A DNA stretch of 64,000 bases from Lactobacillus sp. Sy-1 (GCF_019303535.1 NZ_JACCIU010000001.1:248001-312000), one strand, 5' to 3'. Shown: positions 48,392-56,739, counted from the stretch's first letter. Numbers and translations are program-made. Notes: a model not told the origin generated them from the sequence alone.

Positions 48392-49186
48392 ATGAAATTT
48401 TGTCCAAATTGTGGCACCAAAGTTACTGATAATACTGAATTTTGTCCAAATTGTGGTTACCAATTTAAAGACGTAGCTGATCAACCACAGCCAAATCATA
48501 TTTATGATAGCGCTGAACGCAACGATGCTGGTGCAAATAGCAATGTTAATGACCAGAGCCAAATGCGTACCCAACCGAAAAAGAAGGCAAACAAACTAGT
48601 GATTTCATTGGTTGCGATTATCGTGTTACTACTAGCTGTGGGTGGCTTTGCTGCTTACAAGTTGGTCTTAACCCCAGGAAATCAACAGTCAGCTAAGAGT
48701 AGTTCTAGTTCCAGCTCCGCTAGTACATCTTCTGCAAGTAGTAGTTCTGCAGCCAGCGTTAGCTCGGCATCCAATTCACAAAGTAGTGCCTCTAATACCA
48801 CGATTTCAGCTAACGATGCCAATGATGTTTTAAGTGGGGTGTTTAGCTCTGCAGCTGATGATATTTCAGGTGATGGCGATGCTAGTGATATTGCTAGTAA
48901 CTTTGTCGGAGGAACTGGAAATTCTGGTTACCAACAATTAGCAAGCTGGGTGAAAGGCCAGAACGGTAGTGATAGTATTAGCTCTGTAACGATGAATGTT
49001 CAAAATCTCACGACTCGTGGCAACGATGTAAACTTCCAAGTTAAGTATGATTTCTCACATACTAACGGGGAACGGGATCACATCCAAGTGTTTGATTGGC
49101 ATGGTAAGATGGAAAATGATAACGGCCAATTGATGATTCAAACATTAACTGGTTCCCATACAGCAGCATCTGATTATTATGAATAA
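48392..49186 (+). CDS. Zinc-ribbon single-pass membrane protein with Ser-rich linker
   Basis: 264 aa. N-terminal zinc ribbon (CPNCGTKV ... FCPNCGYQF), one membrane helix (about 67-90, VISLVAIIVLLLAVGGFAAY), a long Ser/Ala linker (about 100-140), and an extracellular C-terminal domain (about 145-264). The layout suggests a sensor or surface protein with a cytosolic zinc finger. It is the second gene of an operon with 47535-48362 and is flanked by the two oxidoreductase paralogues. Confidence 0.8.
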   Translation: MKFCPNCGTKVTDNTEFCPNCGYQFKDVADQPQPNHIYDSAERNDAGANSNVNDQSQMRTQPKKKANKLVISLVAIIVLLLAVGGFAAYKLVLTPGNQQSAKSSSSSSSASTSSASSSSAASVSSASNSQSSASNTTISANDANDVLSGVFSSAADDISGDGDASDIASNFVGGTGNSGYQQLASWVKGQNGSDSISSVTMNVQNLTTRGNDVNFQVKYDFSHTNGERDHIQVFDWHGKMENDNGQLMIQTLTGSHTAASDYYE

Positions 49187-49201
49187 TTCGTTTAACAACA
49201 C

Positions 49202-49238
49202 AAAAGCACTTTCCAAAAATCAATTGGAAAGTGCTTTT
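49202..49238. terminator. Bidirectional terminator
   Basis: AAAAGCACTTTCCA / TGGAAAGTGCTTTT-type hairpin between convergent genes. Confidence 0.9.
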
Positions 49239-49254
49239 TGATTACCAATAATGA

Positions 49255-50607
49255 CTATCCTGGTAAGCCACCACTTAATAACTGGAATAGCCCAAAACTT
49301 TCGTCTGGGAATGCCATAATCATTTCTTCATCCACATCTTCTGGTTTCATGTGTTTGCTAATCATGACTGCCAATAGGTTCGCCAATTGAACGGCTTGGT
49401 TTCCTAAAATTGTGGCGCCCACGATTTCGTTTGCTTGGTTTAAAACAACCGTAGCTTCGGCCCTTGGCTCGTTCTTAGTTTCAAAAACAAGCATGCCGTA
49501 TGGGATGGTCTTAACTTGGTAACGGTCGTCATCCTTAGCGTCTTCAACCTTAACCCCCACTTGAGAAAGCCGTGGTAGTGAAAATAGAACTTCGGCAATT
49601 GGCGGGTAATTGATTGCTTCGCTAGATTCGCCAATGATTTGCTTAGCAATGTAGTTAGATTCGTATGCTGCGGTAGGGGTGAGCTTTGGAATTGACTTCT
49701 TAATTACGTCTCCACTAGCAAAAATATTTTCAACGCTAGTTCTTAGGTGGTCATCAACCTCAATTCCGGCAGAGTCGGCCTTGATACCTAGTTCAGCTAG
49801 GCCCAGTTGTTCGTAATTAGCAATTCGACCGGTTGCATCAAGCACGTAGTCTGTTGAGATTTCCTTCCCTGCATCGGTTTTGACTACGAGGCCATCTTCA
49901 GCTTTAGTTACGGATTCAACGTTTTGGTTGAATTCAAAGTTAATCCTGTGGCTTTTAAGTTGCTTAGTTAGCTTTTGTACGTACTTAGAATAGAAGGCCT
50001 TGAGCGGTTTGTCCGATCGATGAACGATGGTTACTTCTGCCCCAGCAGCCCGGGCAAGGTCGGCAAATTCGTATGAAATTACCCCAGCTCCAATAAACGT
50101 AATCCGCTTTGGCATTTCAGGAATATCGAGGAAGTCACGGCTATCATGAAGGAATTCCTTTCCTGGAATATCTAATTTAGCGGGGCGAAGTCCAGCCCCA
50201 ATGACGATGTAGTCAGCTTCAAATTCATCGTCGCCAACTTTAACGTGGTGGGGGTCACTAATTTGGCCCCAGCCATTTAGGATATCAATTCCCATCTTAG
50301 GAAATGCTTCTCTAATCGCCTTGTGGTCGGGATCTGAATCCAAAATTTTGTGTTTGTATTGCATTAAACTAGGCCAATCGATCTTTAATTCGCCTGTTAA
50401 TCCAGTGTTTTGGTATGCATTTGCTTGGTGGATAACGTCTGCAGGACCGTCTAATAGGATCTTGGCGTTACATCCGTAGTTGGTACAGGTTCCAAAAATT
50501 TTGTCCCCTTCAACAAGCGCAACCGATTTACCAGCTTTGGCTAGTTTAACAGCACCGTGCCAAGTAGCATGGCCACTCCCAATAAAGATAACATCGTATT
50601 TTTTCAT
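49255..50607 (-). CDS. FAD/NAD(P)-dependent disulfide-oxidoreductase family protein, copy 2
   Basis: 450 aa, paralogue of the gene at 45917. FAD motif FIGSGHATWHGA, redox motif GTCTNYGCNAK (CX4C), NAD(P) motif FIGAGVISYEFA, second FAD motif NIFASGDVIKK. As in copy 1, the active-site Cys is followed by NAK, and the conserved C-terminal His-Pro is Phe-Pro (MAFPDESFG). ATG 50607 is supported by AAAGGAAG; an in-frame upstream start at 50631 falls in the leader. An L36 paralogue is encoded just upstream on the same strand. Confidence 0.88.
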   Translation of the reverse strand: MKKYDVIFIGSGHATWHGAVKLAKAGKSVALVEGDKIFGTCTNYGCNAKILLDGPADVIHQANAYQNTGLTGELKIDWPSLMQYKHKILDSDPDHKAIREAFPKMGIDILNGWGQISDPHHVKVGDDEFEADYIVIGAGLRPAKLDIPGKEFLHDSRDFLDIPEMPKRITFIGAGVISYEFADLARAAGAEVTIVHRSDKPLKAFYSKYVQKLTKQLKSHRINFEFNQNVESVTKAEDGLVVKTDAGKEISTDYVLDATGRIANYEQLGLAELGIKADSAGIEVDDHLRTSVENIFASGDVIKKSIPKLTPTAAYESNYIAKQIIGESSEAINYPPIAEVLFSLPRLSQVGVKVEDAKDDDRYQVKTIPYGMLVFETKNEPRAEATVVLNQANEIVGATILGNQAVQLANLLAVMISKHMKPEDVDEEMIMAFPDESFGLFQLLSGGLPG

Positions 50608-50639
50608 TCTAAGCTTCCTTTCTCTTTCCAAAAGAATGG

Positions 50640-50665
50640 CTGCTAAATCTTATTGATCTAGCAGT
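50640..50665 (-). other. Hairpin between the L36 paralogue and oxidoreductase copy 2
   Basis: CTGCTA...TAGCAG-type inverted repeat in the 68-nt gap; no real T-run follows, so it may be a processing or stabilising structure rather than a terminator. Confidence 0.4.
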
Positions 50666-50675
50666 CGTTTAATCC

Positions 50676-50792
50676 CTAACCTTGCCGTTGTTTTAGCTTA
50701 GGGTTCTTCTTATTAATAATGTATACGTGGCCCTTTCTATGAACCACTTGACTATTTTCATCCCGTTTTTTAACAGATGCTTTAACTTTCAT
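50676..50792 (-). CDS. rpmJ: Zinc-independent ribosomal protein L36 paralogue
   Basis: 38-aa protein [15 protein letters not shown]... ending PKLKQRQG, clearly L36. The four zinc ligands of canonical L36 (Cys11, Cys14, Cys27 and the late His) are replaced by Asp, Ser, Asn and Leu, so it cannot bind zinc (a C-minus form). Such copies replace the zinc form during zinc shortage in other bacteria. SD AAAGGGGG precedes ATG 50792. An inverted repeat TGTTAA-n5-TTAACA (50845-50861) upstream overlaps a possible -10 and could be an operator. Confidence 0.88.
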   Translation of the reverse strand: MKVKASVKKRDENSQVVHRKGHVYIINKKNPKLKQRQG

Positions 50793-50930
50793 TGCTTAAT
50801 AGCCCCCTTTAAAACAAATCCATCGTGTACTTACTTTTTGTATTTGTTAAGTATATTAACACAACCGTAATCAAATCTACAATTAAAAAGCTCACACCAA
50901 ATTTAGAGTGGTTATTTTAGTAACAAAATT

Positions 50931-50939
50931 TGATATAAT
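50931..50939 (+). promoter_or_regulatory. Extended -10 of the GNAT gene
   Basis: TGATATAAT, a perfect extended -10, followed at 50942-50947 by a second TATAAT. Either would start transcription within about 10 nt of the ATG at 50957. Confidence 0.65.
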
Positions 50940-50956
50940 AATATAATAGATTGGAG

Positions 50957-51481
50957 ATGTTTAATATCGAGGCTTTAATCGAACAATGCACGGTAAATGA
51001 TGTTCGACAATTACAAACGGTTAGTCGGAATACCTTTGCTGATACATTTGGTGCGGATAATACACCTAAGGATATGGCTAGGTATCTTGAAGCAGCTTAT
51101 AATATCGATAAATTAACGCGTGAAATTCAAGATCCAAATTCATTTTTTTACTTTATTAGGGTCGACCAGAGCATTGCTGGATACCTTAAATTAAATATGG
51201 ATAGCGCCCAAACCGAAGACATGGGGCCAGAGGCTCTAGAAATCGAGCGGATTTATATCGATGCTAACTACAAACACCAGGGGCTTGGGGGCCAATTACT
51301 TGATAAGGCAGTTGCAGAAGCTAAGCAACACCACAAGCATAAAATCTGGTTAGGCGTCTGGGAACATAACGAAGCTGCCAAGGGCTTTTACGACCACAAA
51401 GGATTTAAACCATTTGGCGACCACGATTTTATCGTTGGCTCAGATCGACAACGGGATATTTTAATGGCTAAATCAATTTAA
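50957..51481 (+). CDS. GNAT family N-acetyltransferase
   Basis: About 174 aa. Acetyl-CoA motif IYIDANYKHQGLGGQLLDKA and downstream KIWLGVWEHNEAAKGFYDHKGF, typical of the family; substrate unknown. The start is uncertain: ATG 50957 has GGAG immediately before it, too close for a normal SD, and the promoter lies only 10-20 nt upstream, so the message may be almost leaderless. TTG 50951 is an alternative. Confidence 0.85.
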   Translation: MFNIEALIEQCTVNDVRQLQTVSRNTFADTFGADNTPKDMARYLEAAYNIDKLTREIQDPNSFFYFIRVDQSIAGYLKLNMDSAQTEDMGPEALEIERIYIDANYKHQGLGGQLLDKAVAEAKQHHKHKIWLGVWEHNEAAKGFYDHKGFKPFGDHDFIVGSDRQRDILMAKSI

Positions 51482-51494
51482 TGGTTCTTTTTAT

Positions 51495-51525
51495 TTGCGC
51501 TATAGTTAACTATAAGGTTTATGCT
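51495..51525 (+). promoter_or_regulatory. MerR-type promoter/operator of the SDR-merR operon
   Basis: -35 TTGCGC (51495-51500) and -10 TATGCT (51520-51525) separated by 19 bp. The spacer holds the perfect palindrome TATAGTTAACTATA (51501-51514). A 19-bp spacer with a central palindrome is the hallmark of MerR-activated promoters. Confidence 0.78.
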
Positions 51526-51556
51526 ATTACCAAATAGTTAAGGAGGCCATACTAAT

Positions 51557-52300
51557 ATGACATTAAAAGATAAGGTAATTGTAATTACGGGGGCAAGCTC
51601 TGGAATGGGTGCTGCTACGACTAAGTTAGCGGTTGAACAAGGCGCTAAAGTAGTGATTGGTGCACGGAATAACGAAAAACTCTCCGCTTTGAAACAATCC
51701 ACTAGTCATCCAGAAAACGTGGTTACTAAGGTTACCGATGTTTACAAACTAGCCCAAGTTGAAGCACTGGTTAAAACAGCGGTGGATGAATTTGGAAAAT
51801 TAGATATCATCTATAATAATGCTGGAATTATGCCTCAAGATACGATTGCTGACAGTGATCCAAATTCTTGGCAACAAATGGTGGATACTAATATCATCGG
51901 GGTTTTAAATGGAATTAAGGCTAGTCTTCCATACATGCACAAGCAGGGGTATGGATTGATTATGGCAACCGACTCAGTTGCAGGGCATGTTTTATACCCT
52001 GGTTCAGCTACTTATAATGGAACTAAGTTTGCCGTTCGGGCAATCATGGAAGGGCTCCGTCAAGAAGAACATGGTAATGGCATTAAGACTGGAATTGTGT
52101 CACCAGGAGCGGTTAATACGAACCTCTTTGATAGTGTTGGTAACAAGGATATCGAAGCTGGTTTAAGAAAGATGGCTGAAGACAAAAATATGGCATTGAG
52201 CCCAGAAGACGTGGCTAACGCTGCAATCTTCATGATGAGCCAGCCACAAACCGTTGATGTAAATGAAATTATCGTCCGGCCAACAGGGCAAAGCATCTAA
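51557..52300 (+). CDS. Short-chain dehydrogenase/reductase
   Basis: 247-aa NAD(P)-dependent oxidoreductase. Cofactor motif TGASSGMGAA (11-20), NNAG (about 87-90), catalytic Ser in ATDSVAGH and YxxxK in YNGTK. The substrate is unknown; control by a MerR-type regulator encoded directly downstream suggests a response to reactive carbonyls or quinones (inference). SD AAGGAGG. The stop overlaps the next start (TAATG). Confidence 0.9.
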   Translation: MTLKDKVIVITGASSGMGAATTKLAVEQGAKVVIGARNNEKLSALKQSTSHPENVVTKVTDVYKLAQVEALVKTAVDEFGKLDIIYNNAGIMPQDTIADSDPNSWQQMVDTNIIGVLNGIKASLPYMHKQGYGLIMATDSVAGHVLYPGSATYNGTKFAVRAIMEGLRQEEHGNGIKTGIVSPGAVNTNLFDSVGNKDIEAGLRKMAEDKNMALSPEDVANAAIFMMSQPQTVDVNEIIVRPTGQSI

Positions 52301-52656
52301 TGCGGATTACCGAAGTCGCAAAGCGATTCTCAATTACCACCCAGACCCTTCGCTACTGGGAACGGATTGGTTTGTTAACGAACGTTAAAAAGGACGCCAG
52401 TGGTTACCGTAATTACGATGATGATAATTTGGAACAATTAAAATTCGTTACTTGCATGCGGAATAACGGGATGTCTATTGCCGCCCTGCAAAATTATCTA
52501 GCACTATTTAAACAGGGTCCCGCAACATTAGGTAAACGAAAAAAAATCATTCGAGATCAAATCTACAATATTGATCATCAAATTGATTCATTAAATGAAG
52601 CGAAGCAAATGCTAAGTTATAAATTAGAGCATTATGATGAATTATTTGGTAAATAA
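52300..52656 (+). CDS. MerR family transcriptional regulator
   Basis: 118 aa. N-terminal winged helix-turn-helix (MRITEVAKRFSITTQTLRYWERIGLL), then GYRNYDDDNLEQLKFV and a C-terminal dimerising coiled coil (about 80-118). It lacks a Cys-rich metal site and resembles the AdhR/NmlR-type aldehyde-responsive branch. It overlaps the SDR gene by one base and probably activates the promoter at 51495-51525. Confidence 0.9.
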   Translation: MRITEVAKRFSITTQTLRYWERIGLLTNVKKDASGYRNYDDDNLEQLKFVTCMRNNGMSIAALQNYLALFKQGPATLGKRKKIIRDQIYNIDHQIDSLNEAKQMLSYKLEHYDELFGK

Positions 52657-52696
52657 ATAGAGTGTGGAGAACATTTTGCTCCACACTCTATTTTTA
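52657..52696. terminator. Bidirectional terminator
   Basis: ATAGAGTGTGGAG / CTCCACACTCTAT hairpin with T-run between merR and gshA. Confidence 0.9.
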
Positions 52697-52700
52697 ATTG

Positions 52701-54056
52701 CTATACTTCCCAGCTACCGCCAAATAGATATTCCTTTAAATCTTCGGCACTCGGTTGGTCATTATCTTCAAAACCACGGAACGGTCTTAATGCTTGTAGC
52801 GCACCGTTTTGGTAATCACTACCTAGTTTAACTGCGTATTCAACTAGTGAGTTATCCTTAATTTTTTCCTGAAGCTGACCACTTGGGGTTAATTGAGGGT
52901 ACTTAACCCGTAGTCCCATATCCTGAATAATTTCTTGGTATTCAGGACCAGCTTGAATAGAGTTAACAAAGAACTTTAATTGCCGAATCAATGATGTTGC
53001 ATGAGTCCGGTAGGTACATTCATCGGGCTTTTCGAGGGCAACTGTATCGTTCATTTCATTTGCCCGATTCAATGTCTTAACCACCTCACTTGGCTTTAAT
53101 GAAGGGGTCATGATAAAGTAGGTTGCCATCAGCCGTAAGAACCGAATCGTTCCAGTTCTAATTCCAATCGAACTGCTTGGATCCAGATCGAGCATCCGTA
53201 GTTCAATATATTGAATTCCAGACTGCTTCATCTTATCTAGATCGTTATCACCACGTAATCTAACGGGGCCTTGTCCTTCAGCAGTGGTTAACAAGGTCTT
53301 ATTCTTAACGGCTTCATTCATCGAATCTACGTATGAGTCTAGATTCGTATAGTCAGCAAAAAACTTTGCTCCAAACCCGAAACTGGTACTTTGCCGTAAG
53401 CTCCGTACCGGATGCTTAGGACGGTTTTCATTATCAAAATAATTTTCTTCTGCAATGGGACTTGCGCCAAAGAGATATGTGATTAACCACCGGTATCTAA
53501 TAAAACCTTGTGCGATTGTCATGTATAAGTAGTTTTTAACCTCTTGTTCCGATTTAAATCGGTTCGGAAAGTTTTCATGAATAATTCTAATGATATGGGG
53601 ACTAATGCTTAAATTGACGTGGGTTCCACAAGGAGCTCCTTCGGAAATACTGTGCTTTTTTAACCAGGTTTCAAAGTATTTTTGCTTTTTAGGTGTGGTA
53701 TGGGCAATTAAGGACTTATCCTTAACTTTAGGCATAATTGGGGGCATTGATAGTGGCCATAAGATCTCACCAGGTGACAATGCAGTTCTTAATGCTGTAT
53801 TAATACTGTATAGGTAGTGAACAGCATCAATGGCGTTATTTGCTGGTGGGGTAACGACTTCGGACATGGCTTCTAGAAAGTCGTTTGTGATCCATGGGTT
53901 CGTGATTTCATCACCAATTGTATTGGGGTATGGTTCAACGCTTAGGTGACCAGTTTCATCGGCCCGATCCATTTCAACTTCAAGGCCCATCTTAAAGTCG
54001 GAAATTTTAGAAACAGCTTCATTATCAAAAATAACTTGGCCAATTTTACTAAACAT
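52701..54056 (-). CDS. gshA: Glutamate-cysteine ligase
   Basis: ATP-dependent ligase making gamma-glutamylcysteine, the first step of glutathione synthesis; 451 aa. Family traits: early GLEVEMDR with metal-binding Glu, EPYPNTIGDEITNPWITNDF, PLSMPP, GTHVNLS and the IEL(R)MLDLDPS segment. No C-terminal glutathione synthase (ATP-grasp) domain, so it is monofunctional rather than the fused GshF. Isolated gene; its product could serve the thiol-disulfide oxidoreductases encoded nearby (inference). Confidence 0.87.
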   Translation of the reverse strand: MFSKIGQVIFDNEAVSKISDFKMGLEVEMDRADETGHLSVEPYPNTIGDEITNPWITNDFLEAMSEVVTPPANNAIDAVHYLYSINTALRTALSPGEILWPLSMPPIMPKVKDKSLIAHTTPKKQKYFETWLKKHSISEGAPCGTHVNLSISPHIIRIIHENFPNRFKSEQEVKNYLYMTIAQGFIRYRWLITYLFGASPIAEENYFDNENRPKHPVRSLRQSTSFGFGAKFFADYTNLDSYVDSMNEAVKNKTLLTTAEGQGPVRLRGDNDLDKMKQSGIQYIELRMLDLDPSSSIGIRTGTIRFLRLMATYFIMTPSLKPSEVVKTLNRANEMNDTVALEKPDECTYRTHATSLIRQLKFFVNSIQAGPEYQEIIQDMGLRVKYPQLTPSGQLQEKIKDNSLVEYAVKLGSDYQNGALQALRPFRGFEDNDQPSAEDLKEYLFGGSWEV

Positions 54057-54289
54057 AGTAATTCCTCCCTTTAAACGCGTATAATTACGTTAATCATATT
54101 CCTAGATTCAATATAAGTAAAATTAATTTATCTAATCTATGGATTACAATTAATTATATTATATTGTGGACGATTTTAATAGTTTTACCACGATTAATTA
54201 ATTAGATTGACTTATTGGCAGCGACACTATAAAATACTAAACATTAAGACTGAAGTAAACATTAAATAAAATCCATTAATTAAATTGAG
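54057..54289. other. Intergenic region between gshA and the T-box
   Basis: AT-rich, no ORF. Contains a promoter for the T-box transcript: TTGACT (54207-54212), 17-bp spacer, TAAAAT (54230-54235). Confidence 0.55.
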
Positions 54290-54516
54290 TCGATCGTCAT
54301 TTCTAAGAAGCGAATTCCGTTACCTGAGAGGGCGTTAGAATTAACGACTTAAATATTGATTATGACGTTCACTACGCAGGGTGGACTGGTGGTGACCATT
54401 ATTACACGGCAGGATCATCTGGTCCTGATAAGAAATCGTCTGTGAGGATGGTTTGAGTTTGGGTGGTACCACGTATTGAGCGTCCCTTAGCGTTATTGCT
54501 AATGGGCGCTTTTTGC
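54290..54516 (+). promoter_or_regulatory. T-box riboswitch
   Basis: The T-box core TGGGTGGTACCACG (54460-54473, consensus AGGGTGGNACCGCG) is followed by a terminator hairpin GCGTCCCTTAGC / GCTAATGGGCGC (54480-54491, 54498-54509) and a T-run. Upstream helices include CGTCAT/ATGACG (54295-54300, 54362-54367) with a GAGAGG segment, and CAGGATC/GGTCCTG. The bulge reads UGGU, matching a tRNA with discriminator A. The specifier codon could not be assigned with confidence. Confidence 0.82.
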
Positions 54517-54539
54517 TTAGAAGGGAGCTTTTAATAACG

Positions 54540-55730
54540 ATGAGTAAAACTGGATTTATAAATGCAAATATCTTTGATGGGGTTAATAACACGATTCATC
54601 GGAATGCTTGGATGGTGGTTGATAACGAAACTGGACGCATTGTTGATACTGGGGATGGTGCCGTACCAACTACCGATCAAGTGGTTGATATTAAAGGTAA
54701 GTACATAATGCCTGGTTTGATAAATGCACATACCCATATCACAAATGATCCGGAAACCAGTGATGGAAACGTTGGTCGTAATATTACTGAAACCGCAGTG
54801 GATGCAATTCACTTTCTTCAACAGCTACTTAAATCTGGGTGCACTTACATTCGGCAATGTGGATGTACGTACGGAATTGACATTACCCTAAATGAACTAA
54901 TTAAAAAGGGGAAAATCAAGCACGTTCCAAACATGATGGCATCCGGACGGGCGTTTACGATGACTGGTGGCCATGGTGACTACGAAAACGGTGGTTATAT
55001 TGTTGATTCTGAAGATGAAATGCGCAAAAAGGTCCGTGAAGACTTTAAGCTCGGTGCTGACTGTATCAAGATCATGGCCGGTGGTGGCGTTATGTCACCC
55101 GGTGATGCGATGGATGAGGCCCAACTCACGGTTGATGAAATGAAGGTTGCTGTTTATGAAGCCCATAATAAGCACGTGATTGTTGCCGCCCATGCTGAAG
55201 GGAATCCTTCAATTCAAAACGTAATTGATGCGGGGGTTGATTCCATTGAACATGGTTTTTACTTAACTGAAAAACAAGTGGAAGAGGTTAAGGAACGCGG
55301 AATGTACATTGTGCCAACCATTGTTGCGACTTGGTCAGTGGTTACCTTTGGGGCTAAGGACCTACCAAAGTGGGAACACCAAAAGATGGATAACGCAATG
55401 GATGCAGTTTATGGAAACATCAAACGGGCTTACAAGATGGGGGCCAAGATTGCATTGGGAACCGATGCTGGAACCCCATTTAATTACTTCGACACCACAA
55501 CCCCTAAAGAATTGGAATTGTTAGTAGAAAAGGAAGATTTCACCAACTTTGATGCGCTTCATACATCGTATGTTTCAGCTGAATTGATGCGAATCGACCA
55601 CGATTACGGTTCAATTGAAGCTGGTAAATTCGCTGATTTTATCATCTTAGATAATAACCCACTGGATGATGTAAAGGCCGTTCAACAAGTTGATAAGGCT
55701 GTTTATAAAAATGGAGTTAAAGAATTTTAA
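54540..55730 (+). CDS. Metal-dependent amidohydrolase (imidazolonepropionase/prolidase-like)
   Basis: 396-aa TIM-barrel amidohydrolase. Metal ligands: HTH in LINAHTHITND (about 62-71), carboxylated Lys in CIKIMAGGGV, His in VAAHAEG, His in SIEHGFY and Asp in LGTDAGTP. Members of this branch hydrolyse Xaa-Pro or N-acyl amino acids and related amides. The T-box just upstream shows that it is expressed when one tRNA is uncharged, pointing to an amino-acid-releasing role. ATG 54540 follows AAGGGAG. Confidence 0.88.
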   Translation: MSKTGFINANIFDGVNNTIHRNAWMVVDNETGRIVDTGDGAVPTTDQVVDIKGKYIMPGLINAHTHITNDPETSDGNVGRNITETAVDAIHFLQQLLKSGCTYIRQCGCTYGIDITLNELIKKGKIKHVPNMMASGRAFTMTGGHGDYENGGYIVDSEDEMRKKVREDFKLGADCIKIMAGGGVMSPGDAMDEAQLTVDEMKVAVYEAHNKHVIVAAHAEGNPSIQNVIDAGVDSIEHGFYLTEKQVEEVKERGMYIVPTIVATWSVVTFGAKDLPKWEHQKMDNAMDAVYGNIKRAYKMGAKIALGTDAGTPFNYFDTTTPKELELLVEKEDFTNFDALHTSYVSAELMRIDHDYGSIEAGKFADFIILDNNPLDDVKAVQQVDKAVYKNGVKEF

Positions 55731-55733
55731 ATA

Positions 55734-55764
55734 AAAAAGACTGAATAAAATTCAGTCTTTTTTT
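55734..55764. terminator. Bidirectional terminator
   Basis: AAAAAGACTGAA / TTCAGTCTTTTT hairpin between convergent genes. Confidence 0.9.
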
Positions 55765-55767
55765 GGG

Positions 55768-56664
55768 TTATTCACTATATGAATCTGCTTCTGAATAGTA
55801 GGCTTTCTTAGCCAGTGATAGGTTACCAACGATGGAAAGCTTCCGGTTGGAGCTTGATGGTAGGACCAAGTAGTCATCTATTGGACCTACGTCAACGTAG
55901 TGATCCAAAAGCTTATTAAATTGAACCTTTATTTTTTCAAGTTCGACTTCATTAATGATGTCACCACCAATAATAATCTTTTCTGGACGCATCAGGAGGG
56001 TTGCTTGCACTGCTGATTGAGCAATGTAGTAAGCTACGATATCCCAGATGGGGTTGAACATCGAAATTTCCTTGTAGCTCTTCCCGAACCGGGCTTCAAA
56101 TGCGGGTTCTGAAACTAAGCCTTCCAAACAATCGCCTTGGTATGGACAGGTTCCTGGGAAGGTTTGATCATCTGGATGGCGTTCTGGATAAATATGGCCA
56201 ATTTCAGGACTACCTTGATAACCAATTAAGTCCCCGTCATTAACGATTCCAGCTCCAACCCCCTTACTAATCGTAATGTAAACCAATGATAAAACGGGTT
56301 TATCATTGATGATTGAGTCAATGTATTCACCGTAAGCGGTACTATTAACATCGGTAGTAAACGACATTGGTATTTTAATGTATTGTTTTAAAGTTCCGAG
56401 TAGGTTAATGTTTGACCAGTTTTTACGTGAAGAATCCATAATATAACCATACTTAGATGAGTAATTACGGAGTTCTAGGGGACCGAATGAAGAAACCCCA
56501 ATTGCCTTTACTTGATCAAAATTTTGGAAGTACTTAACAACCTTACTTAGCGTTTCCTTAGGACTTGATAGTGGAAAATCAACTTTATCTTTAATATTTA
56601 CGTGTCCATCGCCAACGGCACAAGTTACTTCATCATCACGAAATTCAATGCTTCCCAATAACAT
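55768..56664 (-). CDS. Degenerate ROK-family (fructokinase-like) protein
   Basis: 298-aa paralogue of the divergent fructokinase at 56906. The ATP phosphate-binding sequence EAGGTK is EFRDDE here, one zinc ligand is lost (CPYQGDC instead of CPYHGDC), and GGGV is GGDI. The sugar-side Asp (TTDVN) and overall fold remain. It probably binds sugar but may not phosphorylate it; a regulatory role is possible. ATG 56664 follows AAGAGGG. It shares a cre-controlled divergent promoter region with the active kinase. Confidence 0.82.
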   Translation of the reverse strand: MLLGSIEFRDDEVTCAVGDGHVNIKDKVDFPLSSPKETLSKVVKYFQNFDQVKAIGVSSFGPLELRNYSSKYGYIMDSSRKNWSNINLLGTLKQYIKIPMSFTTDVNSTAYGEYIDSIINDKPVLSLVYITISKGVGAGIVNDGDLIGYQGSPEIGHIYPERHPDDQTFPGTCPYQGDCLEGLVSEPAFEARFGKSYKEISMFNPIWDIVAYYIAQSAVQATLLMRPEKIIIGGDIINEVELEKIKVQFNKLLDHYVDVGPIDDYLVLPSSSNRKLSIVGNLSLAKKAYYSEADSYSE

Positions 56665-56725
56665 GAGACGGTCCCTCTTTTCACAGGTTAATTTTAATTT
56701 TTTACACTCTAAAAATAGCACATTG

Positions 56726-56739
56726 AGAAAGCGCTTTCA
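56726..56739 (-). promoter_or_regulatory. cre site and promoter of the degenerate ROK gene
   Basis: Minus strand TGAAAGCGCTTTCT matches the CcpA operator. It overlaps the -35 TTGAAA, which is followed after 17 bp by TATTTT. Confidence 0.8.

Noticed and set aside
48711-48790. Tandem nucleotide repeat (AGT/AGC-rich) possibly a CRISPR or VNTR
   Set aside because: It is a Ser/Ala codon-rich linker of the zinc-ribbon membrane protein; units are irregular and there are no spacers. No CRISPR array was seen anywhere in the window.
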